Of a DNA stretch of 64,000 nucleotides, positions 43,738-53,957 are shown in pieces. The stretch covers positions 11,397,464 to 11,461,463 of the forward strand of contig CM068548.1 in the NCBI GenBank assembly GCA_035048495.1, written 5' to 3'. Position 1 is the first letter of the stretch; every line of letters starts with the position of its first letter. The notes under the pieces are model-generated. The model did not search any database and had not been told where the DNA came from. It was given only the letters and a program-made list of their open reading frames with translations. The position numbers and the translations under genes are program-made. Source of the stretch: Euptelea pleiosperma (lineage: Eukaryota; Streptophyta; Magnoliopsida; Ranunculales; Eupteleaceae).

Positions 43738-45706
43738 ATTAAATGGTTGATTAAAATAAAATAAAAAAAGTGCCCGTGATCAGTACGGGCAATCTATTAT
43801 CTATACTAAAGCTGGGCACTGCTGAGGTGGTGCTCTCTCCATCTTTTTTTCAACGTTTTTTCCAAAATACCCTTATTTCTCTCTCTTCTCTCCTTTCTTA
43901 ACTTATATTAACTCTGTCTTCTCTCCTCCTTCCAAAACGTCTCTCCTTATTCCCTGAACGTTTCCTCACCATCTTTGTTTCCTTCCCAAAATGACTCTCC
44001 ATCTTATTTGGTATTTCCAAAAAAAGTCTTCTTAGTTTAGTAATCTACTTGAAAATAAGGGTGTTTTAGGCTTTGTAAAAAATAATGTTAAATACGAAAT
44101 AAATTTCCATCGTAAACATATCTCATCTTTCCAAAATGCCTCTCCATCTCTAAGCATCTCCTCTCTCAACCAAAAACATCTCCTTTCTGCCAAAAATATG
44201 TCCTCTTTAAAAAAAAAATTCTTAAGTTTTATTGTCTTTAATAACTCATAACAGCCGTTTCATTTAAAACCACTCATATTACGTCTTTTCCTTTTTTTTC
44301 CCTTATATTCGTGGTCTCCCTTTCTTGTCTATCGTCCTTTTCTCAAACGTCTCTTTACCTTATAAGAGAGGGCATGGCAATGATGGAGATGAGAGGCATC
44401 ACAAGTCGGATCAGCGATAAGAAGCACAACCCAAGAAGAACATAAGTGCTATTGAAAGCATCAGAGACGCGCGGTTAGTGGATGGCCTCAATAGATTTTT
44501 ATTTTTTGGCCGTATCACACCTTCAAATACAATGAGGCACTCTGTTTGTATCCACCGATCCATGAATGTTTTGCCCACCTCTTGGTGGACCTAAAAAACA
44601 AAACTGAATGGAAATTTCTTGCTGTTTTTGAACATGGCTGTATAAACATGTCTATTGATTTTGAAAAATGACCAAAATCTAATGGTTACCAGTCTCCAAT
44701 CATACTGGTTTTTTGTGTGTAGGTCCACCTATATTCCAAGAGCTCTTCTTCTATGGAGGTGGCCTTCTTACAAAGTTTAGGGTGTGGTATGTCAAAAATT
44801 CCCTAAATTAAATGGTTGATTAAAAAAAAAAAAAGTGCCCGTGATCAGTACGGGCAATCTATTATCTATACTAAAGCTGGGCACTGCTGAGGTGGTGCTC
44901 TCTCCATCTTTTTTTCAACGTTTTTTTCCAAAATACCCTTATTTCTCTCTCCTCTCTCCTTTCTTAACTTATATTAACTCTGTCTTCTCTCCTCCTTCCA
45001 AAACGTCTCTCCCTATTCCCTGAACGTTTCCTCACCATCTTTGTTTCCTTCCCAAAATGACTCTCCATCTTATTTGGTATTTCCAAAAAAAGTCTTCTTA
45101 GTTTAGTAATCTACTTGAAAATAAGGGTGTTTTAGGCTTTGTAAAAAATAATGTTAAATACGAAATAAATTTCCATCGTAAACATATCTCATCTTTCCAA
45201 AATGCCTCTCCATCTCTAAGCATCTCCTCTCTCAACCAAAAACATCTCCTTTCTCCCAAAAATATGTCCTCTTTAATTTTTTTCCCTTATATTCGTGGTT
45301 TCCCTTTCCTGTCTATCGTCCTTTTCTCAAACGTCTCTTTACCTTATAAGAGAGGGCATGGCAATGATGGAGATGAGAGGCATCACAAGTCGGATCAGCG
45401 ATAAGAAGCACAACCCAAGAAGAACATAAGTGCTATTGAAAGCATCAGAGACGCACGGTTAGTGGATGGCCTCAATAGATTTTTATTTTTTGGCCGTATC
45501 ACACCTTCAAATACAATGAGGCACTCTGTTTGTATCCACCGATCCATGAATGTTTTGCCCACCTCTTGGTGGACCTAAAAAACAAAACTGAATGGAAATT
45601 TCTTGCTGTTTTTGAACATGGTTGTATAAACATGTCTATTGATTTTGAAAAATGACCAAAATCTAATGGTTACCAGTCTCCAATCATACTGGTTTTTTGT
45701 GTGTAG
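43713..45706. repeat. About 1-kb direct duplication (43713-44722 and 44782-45706)
   Basis: The two copies are nearly identical except for an internal gap of about 80 bp in copy 2. Each starts GTGTGGTATGTCAAAAATT and passes through GTGCCCGTGATCAGTACGGG and CTATACTAAAGCTGGGCACT. A 59-bp spacer after copy 1 occurs inverted after copy 2 (about 45735-45793). Confidence 0.88.
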
Positions 45707-46533
45707 TCCACCGTCAAGTGGCCAAAGGGGTCACCCTAAACTTTGTAAGAAGGCCACCTCCATAGAAGAAGAGCTCTTGGAATATAGGTGGACCTACATA
45801 GAAAAAATCAGCCTAATTAGTGATTTATAACCTTTGAATCTGAGAACCTCAAATAATAATGTTGTTTTTAATTTGTCGTTTATTTTTTATTTTTATGTTT
45901 TGGTGGTTTGTTGACTTTGTTCTATTAAATTACACGATATGAATCACGTGGCATATCTGTAGACGACACTGACTGTATGGATGTTTGGCCAATCCCTAAG
46001 TGGACCTACAAATGAAAAATCAACCTAATTAGTGATTTCTAAGCATTTGATTGGAATCATTTTCATGGGTTGATTTTAACCGTGGGAATTTGAGCATTAT
46101 TGACCATTGTTTGGGTACAAGGGTCAAAAGTTTTGAAATCACTAATCAGGCTAATTTTTGGTTTGTAGACCAATCACAAAGATTGGGCAAACATTGATCC
46201 ATATGGTCAGCGTCCTCTAAAAGTGTGCCCCGTGGCTTATATTGTGGTGGTCACGGGAAGTTTTACTCCACCATTTATTATTGTGTTAATAAGAAATATA
46301 ATTTGGTAGAAAATAAATAAAAAAATAGTCTTTGGTCCGGCTGCTGCCGGTCAAGAATTGTTCCAGCCGCAATTGCCTTTGCTGCCATGCGCCCACCAAG
46401 ATGGACCATGGGCGCACACAATGAATAATATGGAGAGTTTGGTTTTTTCTCCCATAGCGAGAGCAAGTTTGATGCACTCCCCTAACAAAAGTGCCATGTA
46501 GCACTCTTTTGGGCCCATTTGGCCTACGACCTG

Positions 46534-46722
46534 GAGAAATTTTTTCAAGCGGTGGGATTTTTGAAGCGGGGATAATGCACCAATGATCTTGCACCACATG
46601 TACCCTGGGTTTAAGCTTTGGTTTTAAAAATACTTTTTAAAAAATAATATGCATATATGTGGTGTGCCATCATTGCCCCTTAATTGCTGCTTCAAAACTC
46701 CCGCCACTTAATAAATTTTCTG
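46534..46722. mobile_element. Short inverted-repeat MITE
   Basis: Arms of about 60 bp: GAGAAATTTTTTCAAGCGGTGGGATTTTTGAAGC-type sequence at left is matched inverted at right (GCTTCAAAACTCCCGCCACT). A related sequence occurs at 23318-23440 with 24400-24446. Confidence 0.65.
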
Positions 46723-47014
46723 CAAGGCCTGTGCACCACAAATCAGCCTGATTGATGATTTTTCTCCACTACATTCAAATTTTTTTTTTTAATCATGGAT
46801 GGGCTTAATTAGAACACACACTTGGCCTGTTCATAAAGCCCGATCAATCAACGATAAAGCACTAATGAGTAAGTATGTAGGTCTACCCAGGGGTGGGCCA
46901 AACATTGATGTGGTTGGAGAGTTGTACCACTTACTCTTGCAAATCCTTACCAATGAAAAAATGACACAATGCAATATGACTAAGTCCATGCACCCCAGAC
47001 CATGTGATCATTAC

Positions 47015-47256
47015 CAAGGTTTAAAGGGGACCGTTATAACGGTATAACAGACTGAGGGTGTTACCATTTTTTCCGTTATAACGGCCATTTTTTTTCACAA
47101 AATTTTTCAGAAAATAACGATCGTTATTTTCGTTATAACGGAAAAATGACGGCCGCTATTTTCGTTATAACGGCCGTTATTTTCTGGGCGTTTTAACAGT
47201 CCATAACGTAACGGGGTAGGTCCGAATCCGTTATAACGGCCGTTTTTTAAACCTTG
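47015..47256. mobile_element. hAT-type MITE built of CCGTTATAACGG palindromes
   Basis: 242 bp with exact 8-bp TSD ATCATTAC (47007-47014, 47257-47264), ends CAAGGTTTAAAGGGGACCGT and CAAGGTTTAAAAAACGGCCG (opposite strand). Interior is mostly CCGTTATAACGG repeats. Confidence 0.88.
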
Positions 47257-47394
47257 ATCATTACTACAAGTTAAAACGTTTCTCCTTCTCTTCTACTTCC
47301 ACAACTTTGAAAACTACCCACAATCCATAAAATCTCTCCACTAAAAACGTCTCTCTCCTCTTCTATTTTCATAACTATAAAATCTTTGTCTGGG

Positions 47395-47640
47395 AGCCAA
47401 TATATAAATTAGAAGTTTTCGAATGGGATGATTTTTGGTGAGGATGGTCTCTATGGTGAGGAGATAACCCTCACAAAAATTCAAATCATTATGATATTCG
47501 TAGCATGGTTTACAAGTTGAAGAACTATGGACCGTCTATTTTTTACAATTAACTTGAAACCCACATTCGATGGTGTTAGAAATTTCAGAATGGGCTGAAT
47601 TTTTGTTGGGGTGATCTATATGGTGAGGAGATCATCTGCT
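47395..47640. repeat. GGTGAGGATGATCTC family fragment (copy 5)
   Basis: GATTTTTGGTGAGGATGGTC...GGTGAGGAGATAACCCTCAC and a second GGTGAGGAGATCATC near 47622; ends eroded. Confidence 0.6.
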
Positions 47641-47880
47641 GACCCAAAATCTTTATACATTCCTAAAATCTCTCAAGTCTCAACTATTAAATTTCTCTAT
47701 TAATTAATTTTATCTTACCATTTTATATGGCAAGCACGGGCATAAATCACTAGTTAATTACTAGTTTCAAAGATAATAGGGGTATCTAAAAGATTCCAAA
47801 AATAAGAAAAAGAAGAAGAAAACATTTAAAATTCTGTGGTTGGAAGGTTTCGTTGTCAACATTAAGCTCGGAGTTCAGAC

Positions 47881-48060
47881 ATGAGAAACAGGAGCAGCGG
47901 TGTCTCTACTGTTTCTAAGCTCATGATGGCAGGGAAGCGAAGCACAACCACAACAACATTCTTCTTCCTTCTCCTCGCCATGATAGCTTTTGGGGCTTTC
48001 TTCCCTGCCTTGGCTCCCCTCCCCACCCTCTCTTCTTCTTCTCACCTCAAAAACCCTGTG
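47881..48060 (+). CDS. BGAL17: BGAL17 exon 1
   Basis: 60 codons with the hydrophobic N-terminal segment. Two in-phase donors are possible (after 48057 or 48060); they differ by one Val. Confidence 0.75.
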
Positions 48061-51000
48061 GTACTCTCTCGCTTCACCATCTTTCCCTCTTTCCTTGACA
48101 CCTCCAAAACTTATAACACCACGACAATCAAATCTCCCTCTATCTCTTTCTAAACTCTAATTTCTCTCCCTTACACACACAAGCAGACACAACTATAATC
48201 TTAAGTTGATTACTCATTTGAAGAGATGTTTGGGTGCAAATTTTGTTTGATTCACACAGGTTAACACTCGAAGCTTCGAGATCTCCAACGACATGTTCTG
48301 GAAAGACGGTCATCCGTTTCAGATTATCGGCGGTGACTTGCATTATTTCCGCGTTCTTCCTCAGGTAATTCTTCGAATTCATCCATTTCCCAACATTGTA
48401 ATGGTCTCTGAATTGTACTTAGAAATTATCATTATTTGACGAGCATTGCCAGTACTGGGAGGATAGGCTTTTGAGAGCGAAGGCATTGGGCTTGAACACA
48501 ATTCAAACTTATGTTCCTTGGAATCTGCATGAACCCAGACCTGGTGAACTGGTATTCGAGGGTATTGCAGATATAGAATCCTTTCTCAAGCTTTGTCAGA
48601 AGCTAGGGTTTCTTGTTATGCTTCGCGCTGGGCCATATATATGTGCAGGTGAGCATTTACGGCCCCATTTTTGAATGTTATGAAAATTACAGCGTTATAG
48701 TGGTTCAAGTGGGCTTAGTTATTGGTGTTTATAGGTGTTGCAATGCAGCAAATTGTTTGAAGTTTTCCTTCTATGTTAATTTTTATTGGTGTGATGGTAG
48801 TATGTAAGGGAGTTTATTGGCACTTGCTTCTTATCTTCTTCATCTTCCCCTCTCCCCCCAATTGAAAATATAACGTTTTGAGAACTGAAGTTGCGAGTAC
48901 ATAAGGAACAGTTTGCCCGAAAAATAATAAAATTTTACACATATTTATGAAAAATAAGGCAAAAACCCAAAATATGGTTACATATGTCAAAATTCTCCAA
49001 TGCTTTGATTTCTTGCTTGAGTTTTGTGAGGTTCCTCAAAAGAAAACCGTAGGAAGTGACGGATTGTGATTCTGATAAGAGTTGGGCTTTCTAGGAGGAT
49101 TTCTCTAAAATGGGCAAAACTAGGGTTCAAAGAGTAGATTTAGGTTTTCTCCCAAAAAGGAAAGTTTTGGATAGCCCAATATGGACCTTGTAGGTCGTTT
49201 TTAGCATAGAAGAGTAGTAGAGGGGGTATTTTGAAATAAAAAACATAAATAAGCAAAAAATAAAATAAAATGAAAAAATAGCTCAACGATTTAGGGATTT
49301 ATCGCCTAAACTGACGCTTAAGCCTCAGTTGCGCTTCGAGGCTATGCCTCACTCTAGCTCAAGGCTTTTTCTTATCGGCGTGCCTCGAGGTGTACGCCTC
49401 TTCTGCCTTTTTAAACCATGCTCAGATATTGATGTTGCACGTGATACTGCTTTTCTTGGAGCTATTAGTCAAAGTTACATTAGCAACATATATGAAATAT
49501 TTTGAAATTTTTCCCTAATAAAACAAGCGAGTATAAAATGCACTTTTCTTTTTATTGTTTGTTGGTTCCCATTCAAATGCATCTTTTGGTTGCAGAGTGG
49601 GATTTGGGAGGTTTCCCTGCTTGGTTGCTTGCTATAGAACCAGCTCTCAGACTAAGATCATCTGATCCTGCTTTCCTTCAATTGGTATGTTTTCACATCA
49701 TATCTTTGATTCTTAAGAAGTAGGGAGATCTTACCATACAAATAATGTGGAAAGCATACATCTTAATTGTCTGCTTGAAAATTGTAGCATGTGTAGGAAA
49801 GGGTTCTCTTGGATGTAATTACTTGTGGCTAATTGTTTGGACCAACAAACTTGTTTACCAGAGAAAATGGTATATTATATTATAGTTGAAATATTCTAGG
49901 GTTAATGGAGAAAACCCTAGAGAAGAAGAGAGGAGAAAGAAGAGAGAGAAGGGAAGAATTGCTGGAGAGTGTTAACTGTACACACTCCAAAGAAAATATA
50001 ATATATTACTTATTGTGGGCCCTTACATAGAATAAGAAAATAAGAGATAAAGACATAACAATTAGTAAAATAGCAAGACCATCCTCCAACAATTATGTCA
50101 TATTTTATCAAGGGAATTGTTTTGGTGATAGTCTTCCACATTTTCAATTTGTGCAGAAACGACTGTCACTGTTAGATAAAGACATTCTCAAACATCGAAG
50201 TTGCCGTGTGGTTGGAACAAACTTCTCTCTCCCTCTCTCTTTTGTAATCTTTCTTCTCAGAATCTAGTAGCCATGTAATTCTCTTCTTGGCTTGCTTTCT
50301 TCCTTTTCTTACTTGTATTTCTCAATAAATTCCTCTTATCTCTTCTTCACTTCGATTACAATCTTTCGGTCGATTTTTGGGTTTCTCCGATTGATCACAA
50401 GATGACCTCTACAGCTCAAAAGAAAACCCCTCCTCATCAAATCCTTGCAGGAAAGATCAACCAGCTCAATATCCCACCTCAACATCCACATCTGGAGAAG
50501 ACTGAGATTTCTCAGAAATCTTCAGTCCTCCAAATTCCTACGCTTCTTCTTCTTCACCATTTCTTTGAGACCCAACAATCATTCACAGTCGATCCCACTC
50601 TTTTGGGGGCTCCTCACCTTGGTTTACCGCCTCGCTCCCCTTTCGGCCCCTTGATTGAGAAAGTGGATCCCAAAGCTTTGTTGGGAAAGGAGATGTCGAT
50701 GCGGAGAAGGTGTAGGAGAAGGGTGGAGAGAAAGAGTTGTGTGAGATGGGTCATGGGGATTTTGAGATCTCGAGGGTTATTGGGCAAGATGCATTTGGTA
50801 TGGTTATTTGTCATTTCCGCACGCACGAATTGAAAATGTGGATGACTGTCACCAAAACCATTCCTAAGAAACAAACACGTGTGTCTAATTTCTAGCACAA
50901 CAAACCCAAACTAGGCCTCCTTTTTTTAATGATTTTGTTCAAAAAGATGAGAAAAGGAAAAGGTGACCTTAAAGGCCTTATTTTTTGGGCTCATATTTAA

Positions 51001-51544
51001 GAAATCTTTTTTGGCCCATCTCTCTCTCTCTTTTCCTTTAATAGTTTCTTTCGTTTTCCTTTATGAAAAAAATGTTTTTTTTTCTTTGAGGACCTTATAT
51101 AGCATTTTGATGTAATCACTTAGGATATCTTGCAGTACAGAAAGTTGGCTTGCTTGGATGTCCATAATCATTCATGTCTTGTACTTTTTTGTTTGGATGG
51201 CCTGTCATGTTATGCAATGATTTAAGTTAAACTTCTTAGTGTTCACTCAAGTTTTGAGTGTGTTTCCATTTGAGGCTTTTTATTGTACTTAAATTATGAT
51301 AAAATGATTTAGAATAATATCAAGCGTATGTTTTTCTGGATGAGTTAGCATACTTGATTTTGAAGGTTATCATGTAAACATATTTTGTTATTTCAGTCAT
51401 ATGTGATTGTTTCTAGGTTTGATAGCATGGTAGACTGCAGTTATTAATCATGGTTTGTCACAGGTTGATAGATGGTGGGGTATTTTGCTTCCTACGATAG
51501 CTCCTTTTCTTTATAACAATGGAGGTCCTATTATCATGGTCCAG
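47881..51544 (+). CDS. BGAL17: Beta-galactosidase 17-like (GH35), 5' part; catalytic exon not found
   Basis: Five exons: 47881-48060 (donor could be 48057), 48260-48364, 48453-48648, 49596-49684, 51464-51544. The ATG at 47881 opens a basic N terminus followed by a hydrophobic segment ([20 protein letters not shown]), fitting a signal sequence or anchor. GH35 sequence follows: [90 protein letters not shown] and GPIIMVQ. The last exon stops just before the IENE(Y/F) segment with the acid/base Glu. Family knowledge: BGAL17 is the plant GH35 closest to animal-type enzymes and acts in the secretory pathway or apoplast on beta-galactosides. No later exon is recognisable between 51545 and 64000, so intron 5 is at least 12.4 kb or the gene is cut. 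Confidence 0.92.
48260..48364 (+). CDS. BGAL17: BGAL17 exon 2
   Basis: 35 codons, phase 0, acceptor TTCACACAG, donor GTAATT; encodes [20 protein letters not shown] and [12 protein letters not shown]. Confidence 0.92.
48453..48648 (+). CDS. BGAL17: BGAL17 exon 3
   Basis: 196 nt, [20 protein letters not shown] through AGPYICA plus one base; donor GTGAGC. Confidence 0.92.
48894..49420 (-). mobile_element. Second, truncated copy of the CATGGTTTAAAAAGGC element in BGAL17 intron 3
   Basis: Ends TTTTTAAACCATG at 49420 (inverted relative to 5251) and shares long stretches with 5350-5740 (CAATCCGTCACTTCCTA, GAGGAACCTCACAAAA on the opposite strand). The left end is missing. Confidence 0.78.
49596..49684 (+). 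CDS. BGAL17: BGAL17 exon 4
   Basis: 89 nt; the split codon restores GPYICA-E-WDLGG. Acceptor GGTTGCAG, donor GTATGT. Confidence 0.92.
49884..50091 (-). repeat. Solo Copia-type LTR in BGAL17 intron 4
   Basis: 208 bp, + strand AGTTGAAATATTCTAGGG to ATCCTCCAACA, with exact 5-bp TSD ATTAT (49879-49883, 50092-50096). Same AGTTGAA...ACA ends as Copia-B; no internal sequence remains, as after LTR-LTR recombination. Confidence 0.8.
50402..50833 (+). CDS. Uncharacterised open frame in BGAL17 intron 4
   Basis: 143 codons starting [20 protein letters not shown], preceded by about 200 bp of CT-rich, leader-like DNA (CTCTCTCCCTCTCTC). No domain recognised; the C-terminal part is Arg-rich and low in complexity. 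It may be the start of a decayed retroelement or retrocopy rather than a gene. Confidence 0.2.
   Translation: MTSTAQKKTPPHQILAGKINQLNIPPQHPHLEKTEISQKSSVLQIPTLLLLHHFFETQQSFTVDPTLLGAPHLGLPPRSPFGPLIEKVDPKALLGKEMSMRRRCRRRVERKSCVRWVMGILRSRGLLGKMHLVWLFVISARTN
51464..51544 (+). CDS. BGAL17: BGAL17 exon 5
   Basis: 27 codons, [20 protein letters not shown] and GPIIMVQ, acceptor GTCACAG, donor GTATGT. Confidence 0.92.
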
Positions 51545-52012
51545 GTATGTGGATTTAGTGCTTCTTGCTTAATTTGTCTTTTGATAATTGCAATTTCATA
51601 GCAAAATAGGATACAAAGTGTAGGAAATTGAGCTCCCAAAATACAAAGATGGGTCTAAATAAACCAATTCTTGCAAGAGATTTGTCAGGGTTGTTAGTCT
51701 TTGTTAGAATGAAAGAAAGCTATTATCAAATCGTCACCAATGATGTAAGATATACTCTTGGATATCTACGAATCTTTAAGAATCTTTAACCCTTCATATT
51801 GCCCATTATACGATGGGGGGGGGGGGTGCCAAGGTCCCAAAAGAAAGATTTGAAGTATCTTGAGACGTTGCGAAAGAGCATGTAGTTATGCTTCATTTGA
51901 ATTAACCAATTGCGAGATATTTTAAAAGATCTTCCAAACTATGTCTTGGTCATCGCTAAGAGCTCGTCTTGTTTGTGACTAGACTAAGATTGCCAATAGA
52001 ACATCTATCATA
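51545..52012 (+). other. BGAL17 intron 5, start
   Basis: Non-coding; a poly-G run at 51816-51827. No further BGAL17 exon. Confidence 0.55.
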
Positions 52013-52017
52013 ATTAG

Positions 52018-52222
52018 TAATGCAGGGGCATTTTCACACCGGGTTCAAATGGGGCAGCCTACGTATATGGGGCACACTCGAGGTGGGATGGCCTGTGTGA
52101 AATGGAAGCCATGAAGGAGGGTTCGACCGAGGGCCTGGATCTGAGTTATGAGATAAAGGAATTTAATCTCATGCTACCAACAGTTGTGGCTTTTGGGAGT
52201 ATTGGTTAGGTGTCCTGTATCA
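52018..52222 (+). repeat. TRIM 5' LTR
   Basis: 205 bp, ends CCTGTATCA; the partner ends CCTGCATCA. Confidence 0.9.
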
Positions 52223-52225
52223 AAG

Positions 52226-52237
52226 TGGTATCAGAGC
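52226..52237 (+). promoter_or_regulatory. TRIM primer-binding site
   Basis: TGGTATCAGAGC three bases after the 5' LTR. Confidence 0.92.
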
Positions 52238-52275
52238 GGGAGGTTTCGTGTTCGAGACTCCTCACCGGGGGTGAT

Positions 52276-52480
52276 TAATGCAGGGGCATTTTCATACCGG
52301 GTTCGAATGGGGCAGCCTGCGTATATGGGGCACACTCGAGGTGGGATGGCATGTGTGAAATGGGACCCACGAAGGAGGGTTCGACCGAGGGCCTGGATAT
52401 GGGCTATGAGATAAAGGAATTTAATCTCACGCTACCAACAGTCGCGGCTTTTGGGAGTATTGGTTAGGTGTCCTGCATCA
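52276..52480 (+). repeat. TRIM 3' LTR
   Basis: 205 bp, equal in length to the 5' LTR with about ten to fifteen substitutions. Confidence 0.9.
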
Positions 52481-52485
52481 ATTAG

Positions 52486-52941
52486 GCTCGGGCTAGTCAG
52501 TTTTGGGTTGATGCCAAATTGGAGATGCCTTGGACTTCAACTCCCAATTTAATTATTGGCTTATTGGCTTTGAACATCTTTCAAAGTCCAATTTTTAAAG
52601 TAGTGAAATTCTTTCAAGATAAGAATGAATTCCACCAGACATCTTCTTAATACGTTTCGAAATCTCCTTAGTTAAACAAGATTTACTCTATAAGATACGA
52701 TTATTACATTCCTTCCAAAACCCCTAAAATGGTAAAGTGAGTTTTCCCCAGAGAACTTTTCACGACCCTAAAAGGGATAGAAGACTAATCTATAAAGCAA
52801 GTTCATTTGATCTCGTAAGAGAAAGGAAGAATCTCCATCCTCCCTGTAACTTTCTAATGAATAAGGAGACTTGAAGAACTTCCACACCCCTCTAACAAGT
52901 AGCAACTTTCTAATGAATAAAGAGATTACTAGCACTTTTGA
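52486..52941 (+). other. BGAL17 intron 5, between TRIM and Gypsy
   Basis: Non-coding; the phrase CAACTTTCTAATGAATAA recurs in it (about 52847 and 52904). Confidence 0.5.
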
Positions 52942-53327
52942 TGCATACACAACGGAAATAAAAAATCACAAAGAAGGGAGAAGTAAGGTTTCGACGAATT
53001 CGGCTACAGACGAGAATTACGACCTTCCACAGACCCTAGATTAATTTACAGAAAAAAACACCAAAGGACTTATGGGAAAATAAACAGGAGAAATCTCTCT
53101 TCTATTCAATTTGAAATCAATCAATCAATAATCAAAAGTCTCAATTATTAAAAATAGAAAGTTTCCCTTTTCGACTAAAATTCTCATACTAATCTTACAA
53201 TTGCTAACAAAAACCTAAAATAAATCGAACCTAAAAGACACGTAAAACATTAAATAGAAAACTTGTTAAAACTAGCAAAGACAACTTTTTTTTGATAAGT
53301 ATAAATTTTATTGGGGTCAGCGCCAAA

Positions 53328-53678
53328 CATAGTTTAAAGTTTCGGCCGAAACCGAAACGTTTCGCCCGAAACGTTTCGGTTTCGGTACATGCCGATACAA
53401 GATACGGGTTTGTATCGGAAAACTCAAAGTTTCGGCTCAGTTTCGGACCGAAACCACCGAAACTACCGAAACTGTGACTGAAACTACCGAAACTCTTTAA
53501 TTTGGTTTCACCAAGTTTCGGACCGAAACCACCGAAACTTCTGAAACTACTACCGAAACTACCGAAACTCTTTCATTATGGTTTCACCAAGTTTCGGACC
53601 GAAACCACCGAAACTGCCGAAACGTTTCGGTTTCGCCCGCGACCGAAACCGAAACGAAACCAACGACTTTGAACCATG
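53328..53678. mobile_element. hAT-type MITE built of CCGAAACGTTTCGG palindromes
   Basis: 351 bp with exact 8-bp TSD GCGCCAAA (53320-53327, 53679-53686); ends CATAGTTTAAAGTTTCGG and CATGGTTCAAAGTCGTTGG (opposite strand). Interior repeats ACCGAAAC/GTTTCGG. Confidence 0.88.
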
Positions 53679-53717
53679 GCGCCAAAAGATAACAAGCCTA
53701 AGCTAAAGAGGCGAGAT

Positions 53718-53927
53718 TGTTGTAATCTTGGATCGTAACCAGAATAAGAGATTAGGGTTAGAGATGGAAGAGAGGAGAGGAGAAGAGAATTGAGGGAAGA
53801 GGAGAAATCGTGTAGAGCTTAGAATAGCCTACACGATTTCACCCAATATATATATTAAGTGAAGTTTTACAATATTACAAGGGCCCCCTGTAGAATATAA
53901 GATATTACAAGTAGGTCCCTGACAACA
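53718..53927 (-). repeat. Copia-C 3' LTR
   Basis: 210 bp, TGTTGTAATCTTGG to CCCTGACAACA on the + strand; contains one AGATTAGGGTTAG telomere-like stretch. Confidence 0.95.
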
Positions 53928-53957
53928 CTCCCCCTCAAGCTGGTACGAAGATATCTA

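Larger units (their letters stand above)
44858..47753 (+). mobile_element. Helitron-like candidate
   Basis: The 5' end TCTATTATCTATACTAAAGC is preceded by A, and the 3' end GCAAGCACGGGCATAAATCA...CTAG is followed by T, the Helitron pattern, though the 3' stem is eroded. The same 5' end occurs at 43793 in the duplicate. No Rep/helicase is present. Pairing of these two termini is inference. Confidence 0.35.
52018..52480 (+). mobile_element. TRIM (miniature LTR retrotransposon), 463 bp
   Basis: Two 205-bp LTRs (52018-52222, 52276-52480) flank only 53 bp, which contain a perfect initiator-Met primer-binding site TGGTATCAGAGC (52226-52237) and a short G-rich tract (ACCGGGGGTGAT) before the 3' LTR. 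The 5-bp TSD ATTAG is exact (52013-52017, 52481-52485). LTRs begin TAATGCAGG (probably from TGATGCAGG) and end CCTGCATCA, a 9-bp inverted pair. No coding capacity, so it must have moved with enzymes from other elements. Confidence 0.92.

Noticed and set aside
52226..52237. TGGTATCAGAGC as part of a tRNA gene
   Set aside because: It matches only the tRNA 3'-end complement used as a retroelement primer site; no cloverleaf is present here or at the other PBS sites. No tRNA gene was found in the window.
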